A stretch of 64,000 bases of DNA from Pelagihabitans sp965238025 (GTDB lineage: Bacteria > Bacteroidota > Bacteroidia > Flavobacteriales > Flavobacteriaceae), in contig OZ250162.1 of assembly GCA_965238025.1 (NCBI GenBank), positions 3,038,001 through 3,102,000 on the forward strand, written 5' to 3'. Positions within the stretch are counted from its first letter, which is position 1. Every line of letters begins with the position of its first letter. This document shows, piece after piece, positions 1 to 8,137 of the stretch. The notes under the pieces are model-generated. The model worked only from the letters and a program-made list of their open reading frames with translations. It searched no databases and was not told where the DNA came from. Made by a program: the position numbers and the translations under genes.

Positions 1-1
1 T

Positions 2-352
2 ACGGCACAGTTCGAATTTGAAGGAGGATGTGTGGGGCATATGATGACATCCCATAATATAAGGGCAAATAGGCTTCATATTTCCTGCGATTCGGGCTGG
101 ATAGAACTTGACCCCGCCAGTACTTATATTCCCTTACGGGGTAGCACTTCCAAAGGAGAAATCGAATTCCCGCAAGAATCCCAGCAAAAATTGCAAATGG
201 ATGATTTTGCAAAACATATTCTTTTGGGAACACCTAATTTGGCCCCGGGTGAAATGGGGAAGCGGGATATGATCATTGTGGAGGCAATTTATAGATCGAT
301 ACAAGAAGGTGGGAAGACCATTCCCTTAGATTTAGGAAATATGGGATTATAA
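2..352 (+). CDS. Gfo/Idh/MocA-family oxidoreductase, C-terminal part (5' end outside window)
   Basis: The reading frame is open from the first bases of the window, so only the last 116 codons are present. The segment reads like the C-terminal alpha/beta domain of the Gfo/Idh/MocA family of NAD(P)-dependent sugar oxidoreductases. It has a glycine-rich strand followed by a conserved SHNIRANRLHISCDSGWIEL stretch, a QMDDFAKHIL helix, and the usual end in which the last helix (MIIVEAIYRSIQEGGKTI) closes the domain. The Rossmann N-terminus and the catalytic Lys motif lie outside the window, so the substrate cannot be judged. A GTG at 32 could be mistaken for a start but lies inside the conserved domain. 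The gene converges on the DUF2400 gene with one base between the stops. Confidence 0.8.
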   Translation, partial: TAQFEFEGGCVGHMMTSHNIRANRLHISCDSGWIELDPASTYIPLRGSTSKGEIEFPQESQQKLQMDDFAKHILLGTPNLAPGEMGKRDMIIVEAIYRSIQEGGKTIPLDLGNMGL

Positions 353-353
353 T

Positions 354-1118
354 TTAGAACTTTTCAAATACGCCCAACCCAAACAGCGCAAAATCGTATT
401 TTACAGGATCGTTAGGGTCCAATCTTCGTAGACTTTTGTCTAATTCGCCCAGCGCTTTGGCATCATTCCGTTTTCTTATTAGCAGCTTTAGCTTGCGCGC
501 TACATTTCCTGAATGTACATCTAAGGGGCAAGATAAAATCGCTGGAGAAATGGTTTTCCAAAGTCCGAAATCAACACCGGTACTGGCGTCTCGTACCATC
601 CATCTTAGAAACATATTAATACGCTTGGCCGCTGAGCCTTTATGAGGATCGCTTACGTGCTTGGTAGTACGGGTTGGGTACGGTAGTTCAAAAAAAGTCT
701 TCTTAAACGATGAGATGGCCGGTTGCATAGAAACTTTATCAGAAGCCCTTGAAAATACCCTTTCCAAGCCGTCGTGGTTTTGATAAATGTTTTGCAGGCT
801 TTTTACAAAATAGACCAGGTCTGTGCCATTAAAGGTCCGGTGTACAAAACCAGAAAGGTGTTCAAGGTCGGTCTCTTGATGATTGAGAATGAAATCGTAG
901 GGCGAATTATCGAACAATTCCATTAGACGGACAGCATTATTAATGATACTTTTTCGGTTTCCCCATGCAATTGTCGCGGTAAGAAAAGCACTGATTTCGA
1001 TATCTTCTTTTAATGAAAACCGATGCGGAATTTGTATTGGGTCACTTTCCAAAAAATGGGGGTGGTTGTATTGAACCACTTTCGCGTCTAGAAAGTCTTT
1101 GAGTTCTTTTTGGTTCAT
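354..1118 (-). CDS. TIGR02757 / DUF2400 family protein
   Basis: A 254-residue protein matching in length and character the TIGR02757 (DUF2400) family, which is common in Bacteroidota and has no established biochemical role. Visible family traits are the FLTATIAWGNRKSI segment near residue 45, the MFLRWMVRD segment near residue 170, and the PLDVHSGNVARKL segment near residue 200. These recall the HhH/DNA-glycosylase-like fold suggested for the family, but that is inference. Its ATG overlaps the stop of the upstream CPBP protease gene by 4 nt (ATGA), so it is probably translationally coupled as the last gene of a three-gene operon. No signal peptide or membrane segment is visible; a cytosolic location is likely. 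Confidence 0.85.
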   Translation of the reverse strand: MNQKELKDFLDAKVVQYNHPHFLESDPIQIPHRFSLKEDIEISAFLTATIAWGNRKSIINNAVRLMELFDNSPYDFILNHQETDLEHLSGFVHRTFNGTDLVYFVKSLQNIYQNHDGLERVFSRASDKVSMQPAISSFKKTFFELPYPTRTTKHVSDPHKGSAAKRINMFLRWMVRDASTGVDFGLWKTISPAILSCPLDVHSGNVARKLKLLIRKRNDAKALGELDKSLRRLDPNDPVKYDFALFGLGVFEKF

Positions 1119-1702
1119 TCCAAAGGCAGGTTTAGCAAATCGGCAAGGATCAAGGGCATCGAAAGTATTAGGTTATAGAGGGCATGCAACGCAATGGACC
1201 ATATTAAACCAAAACGAACCCTAATGAATCCCGTAAAAATGCCAAGACTAAGCTGTGGCGACACGAGAAGTGGTGCCACCCATAAATGTTTCATTACATC
1301 ACTAAAGTTAGTAAGGTGAATGGCTCCAAATAAAATTACCGAAAGAAAAAATATGTATTTAAAAATGGGCTTGTTCCGAAACCAAACCAGGGGGCCTCTA
1401 AAAAAAAGCTCTTCTGCAAACGGCGCTATGATTACAATAAGTAATAGGATTACAGCGGTGGGATATTCATTCATCAATTCTTCACTGGCATGTTGTCCAA
1501 AATCTAATTGAAATAAATGCTCCGTCAGCATAATAACTGAAAATAGGACAAAACTTAGTAAAAGCGCCCAGCCTACCAATTTTAAAAGTATGATCAGCCG
1601 GTATCGGAAGTTGTGGTTTTCATCTTCTTCGTACAAAGGGTTTCTAAGGAATTGCCCTAGCTGCCTAAATGTATTAAAGTGAGAGTTCCCCTTAGGATTC
1701 AT
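1115..1702 (-). CDS. CPBP family intramembrane glutamic endopeptidase
   Basis: A 195-residue multi-pass membrane protein of the CPBP (CAAX protease and bacteriocin-processing, 'Abi') family. Motif 1 is FAEELFFRG near residue 90, with the paired glutamates and the arginine expected of the intramembrane active site. Motif 2 is the histidine in GAIHLTNF near residue 125, and a third motif HALYN lies near residue 180. Four or more hydrophobic segments are evident. The substrate is unknown; in Bacteroidota these genes are frequent and not usually bacteriocin-linked. The start overlaps the end of the ABC ATPase gene by 11 nt and the stop overlaps the DUF2400 start by 4 nt, which indicates one operon. 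Confidence 0.88.
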   Translation of the reverse strand: MNPKGNSHFNTFRQLGQFLRNPLYEEDENHNFRYRLIILLKLVGWALLLSFVLFSVIMLTEHLFQLDFGQHASEELMNEYPTAVILLLIVIIAPFAEELFFRGPLVWFRNKPIFKYIFFLSVILFGAIHLTNFSDVMKHLWVAPLLVSPQLSLGIFTGFIRVRFGLIWSIALHALYNLILSMPLILADLLNLPLE

Positions 1703-2396
1703 GGGTAGTTGGCTGGTTAAAGGCAGTTTTTGCCGTAGTAACGATCAAGCCATCGACCATGGTGAGTTTTCGATCGGCCATATTGGCCAACTGTTCATTG
1801 TGGGTAACGATGACAAAGGTCTGCCCAAATTTGTCCCGCAATTCAAAAAAGAGCTGATGCAGTTTATCGGCGCTATCAGAATCCAAGTTACCACTTGGCT
1901 CATCCGCAAAAATAACCGAAGGGCTATTTACCAAGGCACGCGCGACGGCGACACGTTGTTGCTCCCCACCCGAAAGTGCATTAGGTTTGTGGTGATAGCG
2001 TTCTGACAACCCAAGAAAATCTAACAGTTCTTTTGCCCGTTTTTCTGCTTTCTCCCTATCGGTCTTTCTGATAAACGCGGGAATACAAACATTTTCAAGT
2101 GCCGTAAATTCAGGTAATAATTGATGAAACTGAAAAATAAACCCGATATGCTCATTACGGAATTTCGCCAAATCCTTATCCGACAATCCCGTAATGTTCG
2201 TGTCGTTTATGATAATGCTGCTGTCATTTTTATTTGACTGCACATCCAAGGTACCCAAAATTTGTAACAAGGTAGTTTTTCCTGCCCCGGATGCCCCAAC
2301 TATCGAAACAATTTCACCTTTAGGAATTGAAAGGTCTACACCCTTTAAAACTTGGAGTTCTCCATATACTTTTTTAATGTTCGTCGCTTTTATCAT
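1692..2396 (-). CDS. ABC transporter ATP-binding protein, LolD/MacB-like
   Basis: A 234-residue ATPase subunit of the LolD/MacB/FtsE type. Walker A GASGAGKTT lies at residues 34-42, the Q-loop near residue 91 (FQFHQLLPEFTALENV), the signature LSGGEQQRVAVARAL near residue 142, and Walker B VIFADEPSGNLD directly after it, with the switch His in VTHNEQLA. The QLLPEFTALENV segment and the length are typical of LolD-like ATPases, which drive lipoprotein release or related mechanotransmission. No permease gene (LolC/E type) is adjacent, so the partner must be encoded elsewhere. It is the first gene of the leftward operon with the CPBP protease and DUF2400 genes and is divergent from folE. Confidence 0.87.
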   Translation of the reverse strand: MIKATNIKKVYGELQVLKGVDLSIPKGEIVSIVGASGAGKTTLLQILGTLDVQSNKNDSSIIINDTNITGLSDKDLAKFRNEHIGFIFQFHQLLPEFTALENVCIPAFIRKTDREKAEKRAKELLDFLGLSERYHHKPNALSGGEQQRVAVARALVNSPSVIFADEPSGNLDSDSADKLHQLFFELRDKFGQTFVIVTHNEQLANMADRKLTMVDGLIVTTAKTAFNQPTTHES

Positions 2397-2598
2397 AGCT
2401 CGGGTTTGCCGCTCGAAATTACGTATTCGCCAAGAGATGGCAAAATACCTTTTTTGGGAATTTTGATGCTCCAGCGAGGCTATACATTCCTCTTACGTGC
2501 TAAATAAAAGGTCAAAATAGGATAAGGGACTTTAAAAGTGTTATTTTTATGGATTACGAACTCAATTAAAACATAGCAATCAAATACTTTAAATTCAC

Positions 2599-3198
2599 AT
2601 GTCTGCATACCAAAACCTTCAGGAGTACAATACGGAAATTTCAAATGAGCTTAAAGAAAGCTATTCCAAAATATTAGATGGAATAGGGGAGGATGTTACA
2701 CGTGAGGGTATTGTAAAGACCCCTGAACGTGCCGCGAAGGCCATGATGTTCTTGACACAAGGACAGGAACAGGACCCTGTTGCGATTTTAAATGGCGCCA
2801 TGTTCAAGGAAGATTATGATGATATGGTGATTGTCAAGGACATTGAACTGTATTCGCTATGCGAACATCATATTTTGCCTTTTTTTGGAAAGGCACATAT
2901 CGCCTATATTCCCAACGGGCATATTGTTGGTCTGAGTAAGATTCCTAGGGTAGTGGATGTTTTTGCTAGGCGTTTACAGGTGCAGGAACGGCTTACCCAT
3001 GATATTTTAGAGTGTATTAATGACACCTTAAAGCCTAAGGGCGTGGCCGTTGTCATAGAAGCATCCCATATGTGTATGATGATGCGGGGTGTACAAAAAC
3101 AAAATTCGGTGACGACCACTTCCGGTTTTCGAGGACAATTCGAGAAAATAGAAACCAGGAATGAGTTCTTACGACTGATTAGTTCGGATCTTTCGTAG
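2599..3198 (+). CDS. folE: GTP cyclohydrolase I
   Basis: A 199-residue homologue of GTP cyclohydrolase I, the Zn enzyme that converts GTP to 7,8-dihydroneopterin triphosphate at the start of folate and tetrahydropterin synthesis. The zinc ligands are visible as the Cys and His of LCEHHILPFFG (near residue 93) and the second Cys in SHMCMMMRGVQ (near residue 162). GLSKIPRVVDVFARRLQVQE is the family signature between them. The length fits the family without its variable N-terminus. The ATG at 2599 follows an AT-rich leader without a Shine-Dalgarno site. A tandem hexamer array follows directly after the stop. Confidence 0.96.
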   Translation: MSAYQNLQEYNTEISNELKESYSKILDGIGEDVTREGIVKTPERAAKAMMFLTQGQEQDPVAILNGAMFKEDYDDMVIVKDIELYSLCEHHILPFFGKAHIAYIPNGHIVGLSKIPRVVDVFARRLQVQERLTHDILECINDTLKPKGVAVVIEASHMCMMMRGVQKQNSVTTTSGFRGQFEKIETRNEFLRLISSDLS

Positions 3199-3203
3199 GA
3201 AGG

Positions 3204-3262
3204 TTCAAGTGCAAGCGCAAGCACAATTGCAAGTTCAAGTTCAAGTTCAAGTTCAAAATCAA
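3204..3262 (+). repeat. Degenerate tandem hexamer array (TTCAAG)
   Basis: Starting five bases after the folE stop, the sequence repeats a six-base unit about nine times: decayed copies first (GTTCAAGTGCAAGCGCAAGC), then four to five near-perfect TTCAAG copies. It is not a protein-coding or CRISPR repeat; period and unit are those of a simple-sequence array. Its role, if any, is unknown. Confidence 0.75.
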
Positions 3263-3402
3263 ATACCCTGCATCTTATTTTTCAGTTCACACCCCAAAAT
3301 AGTGGTTTTGATAAGGAGTTGTGTGCTTGAATCCTAATAACTACAAGTACAGAGTTTGGCATCTTTATTGCTTAGTGATACCCGAACACAGTAAACGTCA
3401 TC

Positions 3403-3705
3403 ATGTCAAAAACAAAACACTACGACTTTCAAAAATTGGCCCTGGGCTTACTATTAGATGCCATCGGAATGATGTCTTTCGTAATTCCTTTTATAGGCAG
3501 CTTTACCGATATTATTTGGGCTCCTGTTGCCGGGTGGCTTATGACCCGGATGTATAAGGGCAAGGCCGGCCAAGCTGCTGGTTTCATCACTTTTGTTGAA
3601 GAGTTGATTCCAGGGCTCGACATTATACCAACCTTTACCATAATGTGGTTTTATACCTACGTATTCAAAGGGGCCAAAAAAGGCAAAACCATTGAGGTAA
3701 ACTGA
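3403..3705 (+). CDS. Small two-to-three-pass membrane protein, unknown function
   Basis: A 100-residue protein with a charged N-terminus (MSKTKHYDF) followed by hydrophobic segments at about residues 14-35 and 38-48 and another at about 73-90, ending in a basic tail (KGAKKGKTIEV). GLLLDAIGMMSFVIPFIG and the helix-breaking EELIPGLDIIPTF are its most distinctive stretches; similar short proteins are widespread in Flavobacteriaceae without an assigned function. It reads alone, 204 nt after folE, and the next gene is convergent. I do not recognise a named family. The shorter overlapping frame starting at 3321 lacks membrane character and was not called. Confidence 0.7.
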   Translation: MSKTKHYDFQKLALGLLLDAIGMMSFVIPFIGSFTDIIWAPVAGWLMTRMYKGKAGQAAGFITFVEELIPGLDIIPTFTIMWFYTYVFKGAKKGKTIEVN

Positions 3706-3835
3706 TAAAAAACTTTTTTTAGATTCAACGATTATCTGTAGTAAAACAGGAACGCACCTTATAAAGGCGCGTCCATGAGTTGTAATCGATAAATAAAGTA
3801 CTGTTGTTTTTTCTGGAACAACGATAAATTGATTT

Positions 3836-4417
3836 CTATTCTACGGTTACCGGGAAGCTTTGTGCAATATCAGTCTCCCCTCCGGCATCTGCCAAAGTGC
3901 CATCATTCGGCTTTTTAGGCTCGTGTCTTAGGGTAACCAGTAATGCACCGCTACCAACTTCACCAGTTGTAAGAGTAAAGTTTATCCCAACCGGATTCCC
4001 ATCATCGTCTTGATCGTTATAAGTTGTTCCCAAAAGTGAACCACTTGTATCGAAGAAGAACTGATGTTCGTCATCTTCTTCTTCTACCTCAAGAGTAATA
4101 TCCTCTGCTGGACTCTCCGTTTCGTTTAATAGCTTAATACTGCCCGTATAGGAAGTATTGGCCGCTAAATTTCCGGAAACCGTAATTTCGGGAGCATCGG
4201 GGCCGTCTTCACCATCAAGGTCTTGAGATTGCAGAGTAACAGTCGTTTCACCACTGGCGGTTAAGGTTACCCTAATCGTTGTAATGACCTCTTCTTCATT
4301 TATTGGGGCCGGACTTGTATTATCATCATTGGAGCAGGAGCTAGATACTCCTGTCAAAGCCAGGATAAAAACGAACCAACTTATTTTTTGTTTGTACATA
4401 CTTAATTTACTTTTCAT
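3836..4417 (-). CDS. Acidic lipoprotein of the flavobacterial 'type 1 periplasmic binding fold' group
   Basis: A 193-residue predicted lipoprotein: a hydrophobic signal (WFVFILALTG) runs into VSSSC at about residue 28, which fits a signal-peptidase II site. The body is very acidic (EEEDDEHQFFFD; DQDDDGNPVG) and beta-rich. It resembles short flavobacterial proteins that databases label 'type 1 periplasmic binding fold superfamily', a name with little functional content. It starts 18 nt after the TonB receptor stop and is probably the last gene of that operon. A surface or periplasmic accessory of the receptor, binding the same ligand (perhaps a metal), is inference. An alternative start at the Met in position 7 would also give a working signal. 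Confidence 0.72.
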   Translation of the reverse strand: MKSKLSMYKQKISWFVFILALTGVSSSCSNDDNTSPAPINEEEVITTIRVTLTASGETTVTLQSQDLDGEDGPDAPEITVSGNLAANTSYTGSIKLLNETESPAEDITLEVEEEDDEHQFFFDTSGSLLGTTYNDQDDDGNPVGINFTLTTGEVGSGALLVTLRHEPKKPNDGTLADAGGETDIAQSFPVTVE

Positions 4418-4435
4418 TTTTAAAAAGGTTAAAGG

Positions 4436-6832
4436 TTAATAATTATATATAAGACGTAAATTGATATTTCGGCCAAGATCATCGGCAAAATAGCGTTGCC
4501 GGTTTAGGTAGTCCCGATACTCGGTATCGAGTAAATTGGTTCCCCGTAGTCCCACGGTCAAAGTGCTCCGTTCCCATATCGGAAAGCGCATTTGAGCATC
4601 GAGTGCCAATAGGTGATAGGCTTCAGGAGGTGTATTGATCTCCAGTTCTACCAATTGTTGTTGTCTCGGCGAAAAAACAAAGATGTTTTCCGGGGTACGA
4701 TTTTGTTTGAACACATAATTGCTTTCCAAAGAAAGTGTCAAATCCTTCAATTTGGGATTCGTATAGGTAATACTATTAACCAGATTCGTTGCAGGGATAT
4801 TTATCAACGGAATATCTAAAGTCTTGTCCTCACCCCGTACCCAGGAAAAATTATGGTCGCTACGAAGCTGTTCGGTCCAATTCGAATAAATAGAAAGATC
4901 GACCCCGACCAATTGTGCATTGGTCTGTCTGTAGGTCCAAACAGGAAATGCCCCTCTATTGGTTTCCAAAACATCCGTAGGTTCCAAAAGGATGAAACCA
5001 TTTATAATATTTAGATACGGCGCAAGCACATACCCCCATTTGGTTGAATTGCGTTCATAGGATATTGAAAACTTGGAACTTGTTTCACTATCTATTCGCA
5101 GATCTCCAATTTCTATTCGAGCCGCGGAATGGTGAAGCCCATCGCTAAAAAGTTCGGCTGGATTAGGGGCACGTTGTGCAAGGGAATAATTAAAACGCAA
5201 TAGTTCATCGTTCCCAAAACGATACTGTATTCCGGCCGTAGCCGAAATATTTCGGTAATTGAAAACGGGATTTACCAATAACTGTGTACCAAGGTCTTTA
5301 ACAATATAACCGCCGTAATTCGCATTATAGTTTCGTTCTTCCCAACGTGTGGTGCGATAGAATTTTTCGGCATCCAAGCGTGTATAGTCGAAGCGCACAC
5401 CTAAATCAACAACTAAATTGGGATTGATTTCATACTCCCCAATTCCATAACCCCCAATTTCATACCTTTTATAGTCGGGAATCAGACGACGGATCTCGGT
5501 GGCTGGATTGGGAAAATTCTTTTGGTACCTACCCAATAGTCCAAGCTTAACTTCCAAGCCCTCTTTGGCATCGATCTTCAAGTTTGTGAGAAGCGTATGG
5601 GTGGTTAGTTCCAAATCGAGCGAGGCCTTACCTGCATTGTCACCTCTTCGAGTATCATATTCGAACCTTCTATTGTTTTGAAAATCGTATTGTAGATCCA
5701 ATTTGCCTATGCCCGTGAATCGTCGGTAATAATTAAACTTGGCCAAATGATGGGTCACCTCTTGTTTTGGACTGTTAATATCATAAGTAAAATCGTTTAT
5801 TATTCTGGGTTGTGGACTATTGATGGCGTCGATTAGATCGTCAACGTTACCGATATGAGAAGCCCTAAGAATTCCGATTTCGGAATCAAAGAAAGAATAA
5901 TAAGCCTCCCAACCTTGTGCAAAATCACGCTTTCCAAAATTTAGGGATGCACTATTTTCACGAATACCGGTGTTTGAGAGTATATAATCCGGTGCTTCCA
6001 GATCACCTAAACGTTTTATAGACCCCTGCCCCTTCAAATAAAACCCATTTTTATAGGACTTCACAAGGGAGGTGGTCACATTTCCCCCACGGCCATTCGA
6101 AAAAAGATTCATTTGTGTTTTTCCAAACAGCGAATCTGCCCGAACGATTCTCTCCGGTTGAAGTACAATGACACCTCCTATAGCATCACCACCGTATTCC
6201 AAGGCCGCTGCTCCCTTAATGACACTTATGTTCTGGTTTGCATTGATATCGATGTTGGGTGCATGCTCCTCACCCCATTCCATATCCTGCATTCGAACAT
6301 TATTGTTCAAAATAAGCACCCTGCTGCCATTAAGACCTTGAATAACAGGTTTTACAATGTTGGCGCCTGTGTTCAACGATGATACCCCTGTTATCGTTTT
6401 AAGGGCATCGCCCAAGCTGTTTCCACTATATTTTTCAAGTTGATCCAATTCTAAGCTTTGTTCTTGGCTTGAATTTGTTGTCTTGACCACCTCCCCGATT
6501 ACCTTTACCTCGTCGAGCTCTTCAAGATGATGCTCCAACTTTATTTTTTTATAGGTATCTCCATTTATGGTGACATTCACAAACAGCGATTTGCAGTCAG
6601 GATGTGATATTTCGAGCTCCAAAACCCCATTGCAAAGCGTCTTGAAGTTGAACTTACCGGCTTTGTCAGAGGTGGTGACCAAATTCTTTCCTGTAACCAA
6701 AATCGTGGCATTTTCCAAGGGAGTACCATCGTGAAAATCAATGATTTCACCCAAAAGGATGGCATTACAATCTTGACCGAATAGACCACTGCCAGTAATA
6801 CAGCTAAGTATTAGAACTAAAAAAAATCTCAT
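4436..6832 (-). CDS. TonB-dependent receptor with carboxypeptidase-regulatory-like N-terminal domain
   Basis: A 798-residue outer-membrane receptor. A signal peptide occupies about residues 1-19, followed by a carboxypeptidase-regulatory-like (CarboxypepD_reg) beta domain at about 25-105 (GEIIDFHDGTPLENATILV), a plug domain at about 115-230 (DALKTITGVSSL, VIQGLNGSRVLILNN), and a 22-strand-type barrel to a C-terminal aromatic end (LRLIYNY). The plug stretch QDMEWGEEHAPNIDINA is distinctive and resembles plugs of metal-type receptors rather than SusC. There is no SusD partner. It lies between a small Cys-containing exported protein and an acidic lipoprotein on the same strand with short gaps (72 and 18 nt). 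A metal ligand is an inference from this context only. Confidence 0.88.
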   Translation of the reverse strand: MRFFLVLILSCITGSGLFGQDCNAILLGEIIDFHDGTPLENATILVTGKNLVTTSDKAGKFNFKTLCNGVLELEISHPDCKSLFVNVTINGDTYKKIKLEHHLEELDEVKVIGEVVKTTNSSQEQSLELDQLEKYSGNSLGDALKTITGVSSLNTGANIVKPVIQGLNGSRVLILNNNVRMQDMEWGEEHAPNIDINANQNISVIKGAAALEYGGDAIGGVIVLQPERIVRADSLFGKTQMNLFSNGRGGNVTTSLVKSYKNGFYLKGQGSIKRLGDLEAPDYILSNTGIRENSASLNFGKRDFAQGWEAYYSFFDSEIGILRASHIGNVDDLIDAINSPQPRIINDFTYDINSPKQEVTHHLAKFNYYRRFTGIGKLDLQYDFQNNRRFEYDTRRGDNAGKASLDLELTTHTLLTNLKIDAKEGLEVKLGLLGRYQKNFPNPATEIRRLIPDYKRYEIGGYGIGEYEINPNLVVDLGVRFDYTRLDAEKFYRTTRWEERNYNANYGGYIVKDLGTQLLVNPVFNYRNISATAGIQYRFGNDELLRFNYSLAQRAPNPAELFSDGLHHSAARIEIGDLRIDSETSSKFSISYERNSTKWGYVLAPYLNIINGFILLEPTDVLETNRGAFPVWTYRQTNAQLVGVDLSIYSNWTEQLRSDHNFSWVRGEDKTLDIPLINIPATNLVNSITYTNPKLKDLTLSLESNYVFKQNRTPENIFVFSPRQQQLVELEINTPPEAYHLLALDAQMRFPIWERSTLTVGLRGTNLLDTEYRDYLNRQRYFADDLGRNINLRLIYNY

Positions 6833-6904
6833 GATAAAAGTGTTACACTAGTGTTAACCCAACGAAAGCGACTGAGCTACGGGGTTTAAAAAGGAATGCG
6901 TATG

Positions 6905-7210
6905 TTAACCTAGTGAAGGAGGAGGCCTACCAAATAGGCCAAAGTGAACATTAGAAGTAGAAATTGAATACGGTTTTACCCATATGCGCTTTCTGTCCGA
7001 AAAGATTTCTTGGGAAACAGGAACCAAAATGACCGAGCTAGTAGAATAGTAATCCTCGTCGTTCTCGATAGCCGAATCACAGATTGTACAATTCTCGATC
7101 TTATCAAAATCCGATTCCTGATGCGCATACGTATGAGGTGCCGCTACTTTAAAAAATAACAGCGCAAGCATCATAAAAGAAATGATATTCAATGCTTTTT
7201 TCTCAAACAC
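6905..7210 (-). CDS. Small exported protein with a CxxC motif, first gene of the receptor cluster
   Basis: A 101-residue protein starting at a GTG. It has a hydrophobic segment (IISFMMLALLFFKVAA) followed by PHTYAHQES, which looks like a signal peptide with cleavage near AHQ. The mature part contains one CTIC motif among acidic residues and ends in a conserved-looking FGRPPPSL tail. If translation starts at one of the two Met codons at residues 13-14 instead, the signal is shorter but still plausible. It precedes the TonB receptor by 72 nt on the same strand. His/Cys residues make a metal-binding or metal-sensing role conceivable, but no family is recognised and this is inference. Confidence 0.6.
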   Translation of the reverse strand: MFEKKALNIISFMMLALLFFKVAAPHTYAHQESDFDKIENCTICDSAIENDEDYYSTSSVILVPVSQEIFSDRKRIWVKPYSISTSNVHFGLFGRPPPSLG

Positions 7211-7256
7211 AAAAACGAAGGTAATAAAAGTCCTCTAAAATCTTGTTAAAGAAAGC

Positions 7257-7583
7257 TTAACTATTTTTTTTGAACAATGCTCCAAACCCCATACGGGATA
7301 GCATTTTCTTTTCGAAGTTCCAGAAGAATTTGAATTGGCCAAAAAGCCATCCGAAGATAACCAACAAGACTTGATAGAACGGAAAAATAAGGAGTACACG
7401 TAAAATCCAGTAAAAGGACCTACCTAACAAAGAATCAGGAAAGGTTTCTTTTGCCAAGCCTACCCACTCTAAAAATGGCTTAGCAATGTATACCGCCGAA
7501 GAGCCGGTAACGGAAAAGACAATAAGAATAATTATGATCTGTAGATTAGAGTCAATACCCCAACGCTCCTTTAATTTTTTCAT
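7257..7583 (-). CDS. DUF6787-like two-pass inner-membrane protein
   Basis: A 108-residue membrane protein typical of Bacteroidota. It begins with a conserved MKKLKERWGIDSNLQ lead, has a first hydrophobic segment at about residues 16-35, and a second at about 58-84 (FYWILRVLLIFPFYQVLLVIF), then a basic aromatic tail (FKFFWNFEKKMLSRMG). Such proteins are collected under DUF6787 and have sometimes been named after prolipoprotein diacylglyceryl transferase without basis. It follows the DUF6146-like lipoprotein gene by 29 nt on the same strand. Function unknown. Confidence 0.72.
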   Translation of the reverse strand: MKKLKERWGIDSNLQIIIILIVFSVTGSSAVYIAKPFLEWVGLAKETFPDSLLGRSFYWILRVLLIFPFYQVLLVIFGWLFGQFKFFWNFEKKMLSRMGFGALFKKNS

Positions 7584-7612
7584 AAACCATTTTCAGCCCG
7601 CAAAGATAAAGG

Positions 7613-8071
7613 TTATAAACGAGGAGGGAAAGTACCTAGGCGTTGCTTGTATTTACGTTGAAAATAAACAAAGTAATTGTAGAGTTTATAATTTACCTCA
7701 TACCCGTAGTCTATGTTAGGCCGGTAATCAATTTGCATTTCATAAAGCCCTGAATCATATAGTGTTGGTTGTAGTACCCTTTGGTTCCAATTAACCACCC
7801 AAATTCGGTTTCTATTTTCTAAAAAGGATTGTCCATAATATCCTTCTGGTCGTGCAATACTTTGCAACCAGGTAGCAAAGCCAGGTTCTATAATGGTAAT
7901 CTCATACTCGACCTTGTCATTAGAAATCTCAATAGTATCACCTTCTACTTCCTGAAAGGCTTGTTGCTCCTGATCGGAAATAGTAACTGCCTGTTTGCTA
8001 CTCTTGCATCCAGTTACAAAAACCAAAAATAGCGTTGATATTGCGCCTATTGTTAAAAGTTTCTTTTTCAT
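7613..8071 (-). CDS. DUF6146-like lipoprotein
   Basis: The frame is open to 8101, but the Met ten codons further in is the better start: it gives a clean lipoprotein signal (MKKKLLTIGAISTLFLVFVTGC) with the lipid-bearing Cys at residue 22. The 152-residue product then has a QAFQEVEGDTIEI linker and a conserved C-terminal domain with EYEITIIEPGFATWL, GYYGQSFLENRN and DYGYEVNYKLYNYFVYFQRK, the pattern of the DUF6146 family of Bacteroidota. No function is established. A strong hairpin terminator sits only 17 nt upstream of the chosen start, inside the longer reading frame, which argues against the longer start. Confidence 0.77.
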   Translation of the reverse strand: MKKKLLTIGAISTLFLVFVTGCKSSKQAVTISDQEQQAFQEVEGDTIEISNDKVEYEITIIEPGFATWLQSIARPEGYYGQSFLENRNRIWVVNWNQRVLQPTLYDSGLYEMQIDYRPNIDYGYEVNYKLYNYFVYFQRKYKQRLGTFPPRL

Positions 8072-8084
8072 GATAGTAAGGTAC

Positions 8085-8117
8085 AAAAAAAGCCGTTTCA
8101 ATATTGAAACGGCTTTT
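8085..8117 (-). terminator. Rho-independent terminator after the DUF937 gene
   Basis: A perfect 15-bp inverted repeat (AAAAGCCGTTTCAAT / ATTGAAACGGCTTTT, 8088-8117) with no loop beyond the stem centre and a run of T on the leftward strand. It ends the DUF937 transcript and lies immediately before the DUF6146 start, so that gene needs either read-through or a promoter overlapping the hairpin. Confidence 0.85.
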
Positions 8118-8137
8118 ATGTCTATTTTTTTGGAATG

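Noticed and set aside
3204..3262. CRISPR array in the folE downstream repeats.
   Set aside because: The unit is six bases without spacers; no cas genes are present.
3321..3557. Coding frame overlapping the small membrane protein gene.
   Set aside because: It starts in the upstream leader and shows no family-like or membrane pattern; the frame at 3403 does.
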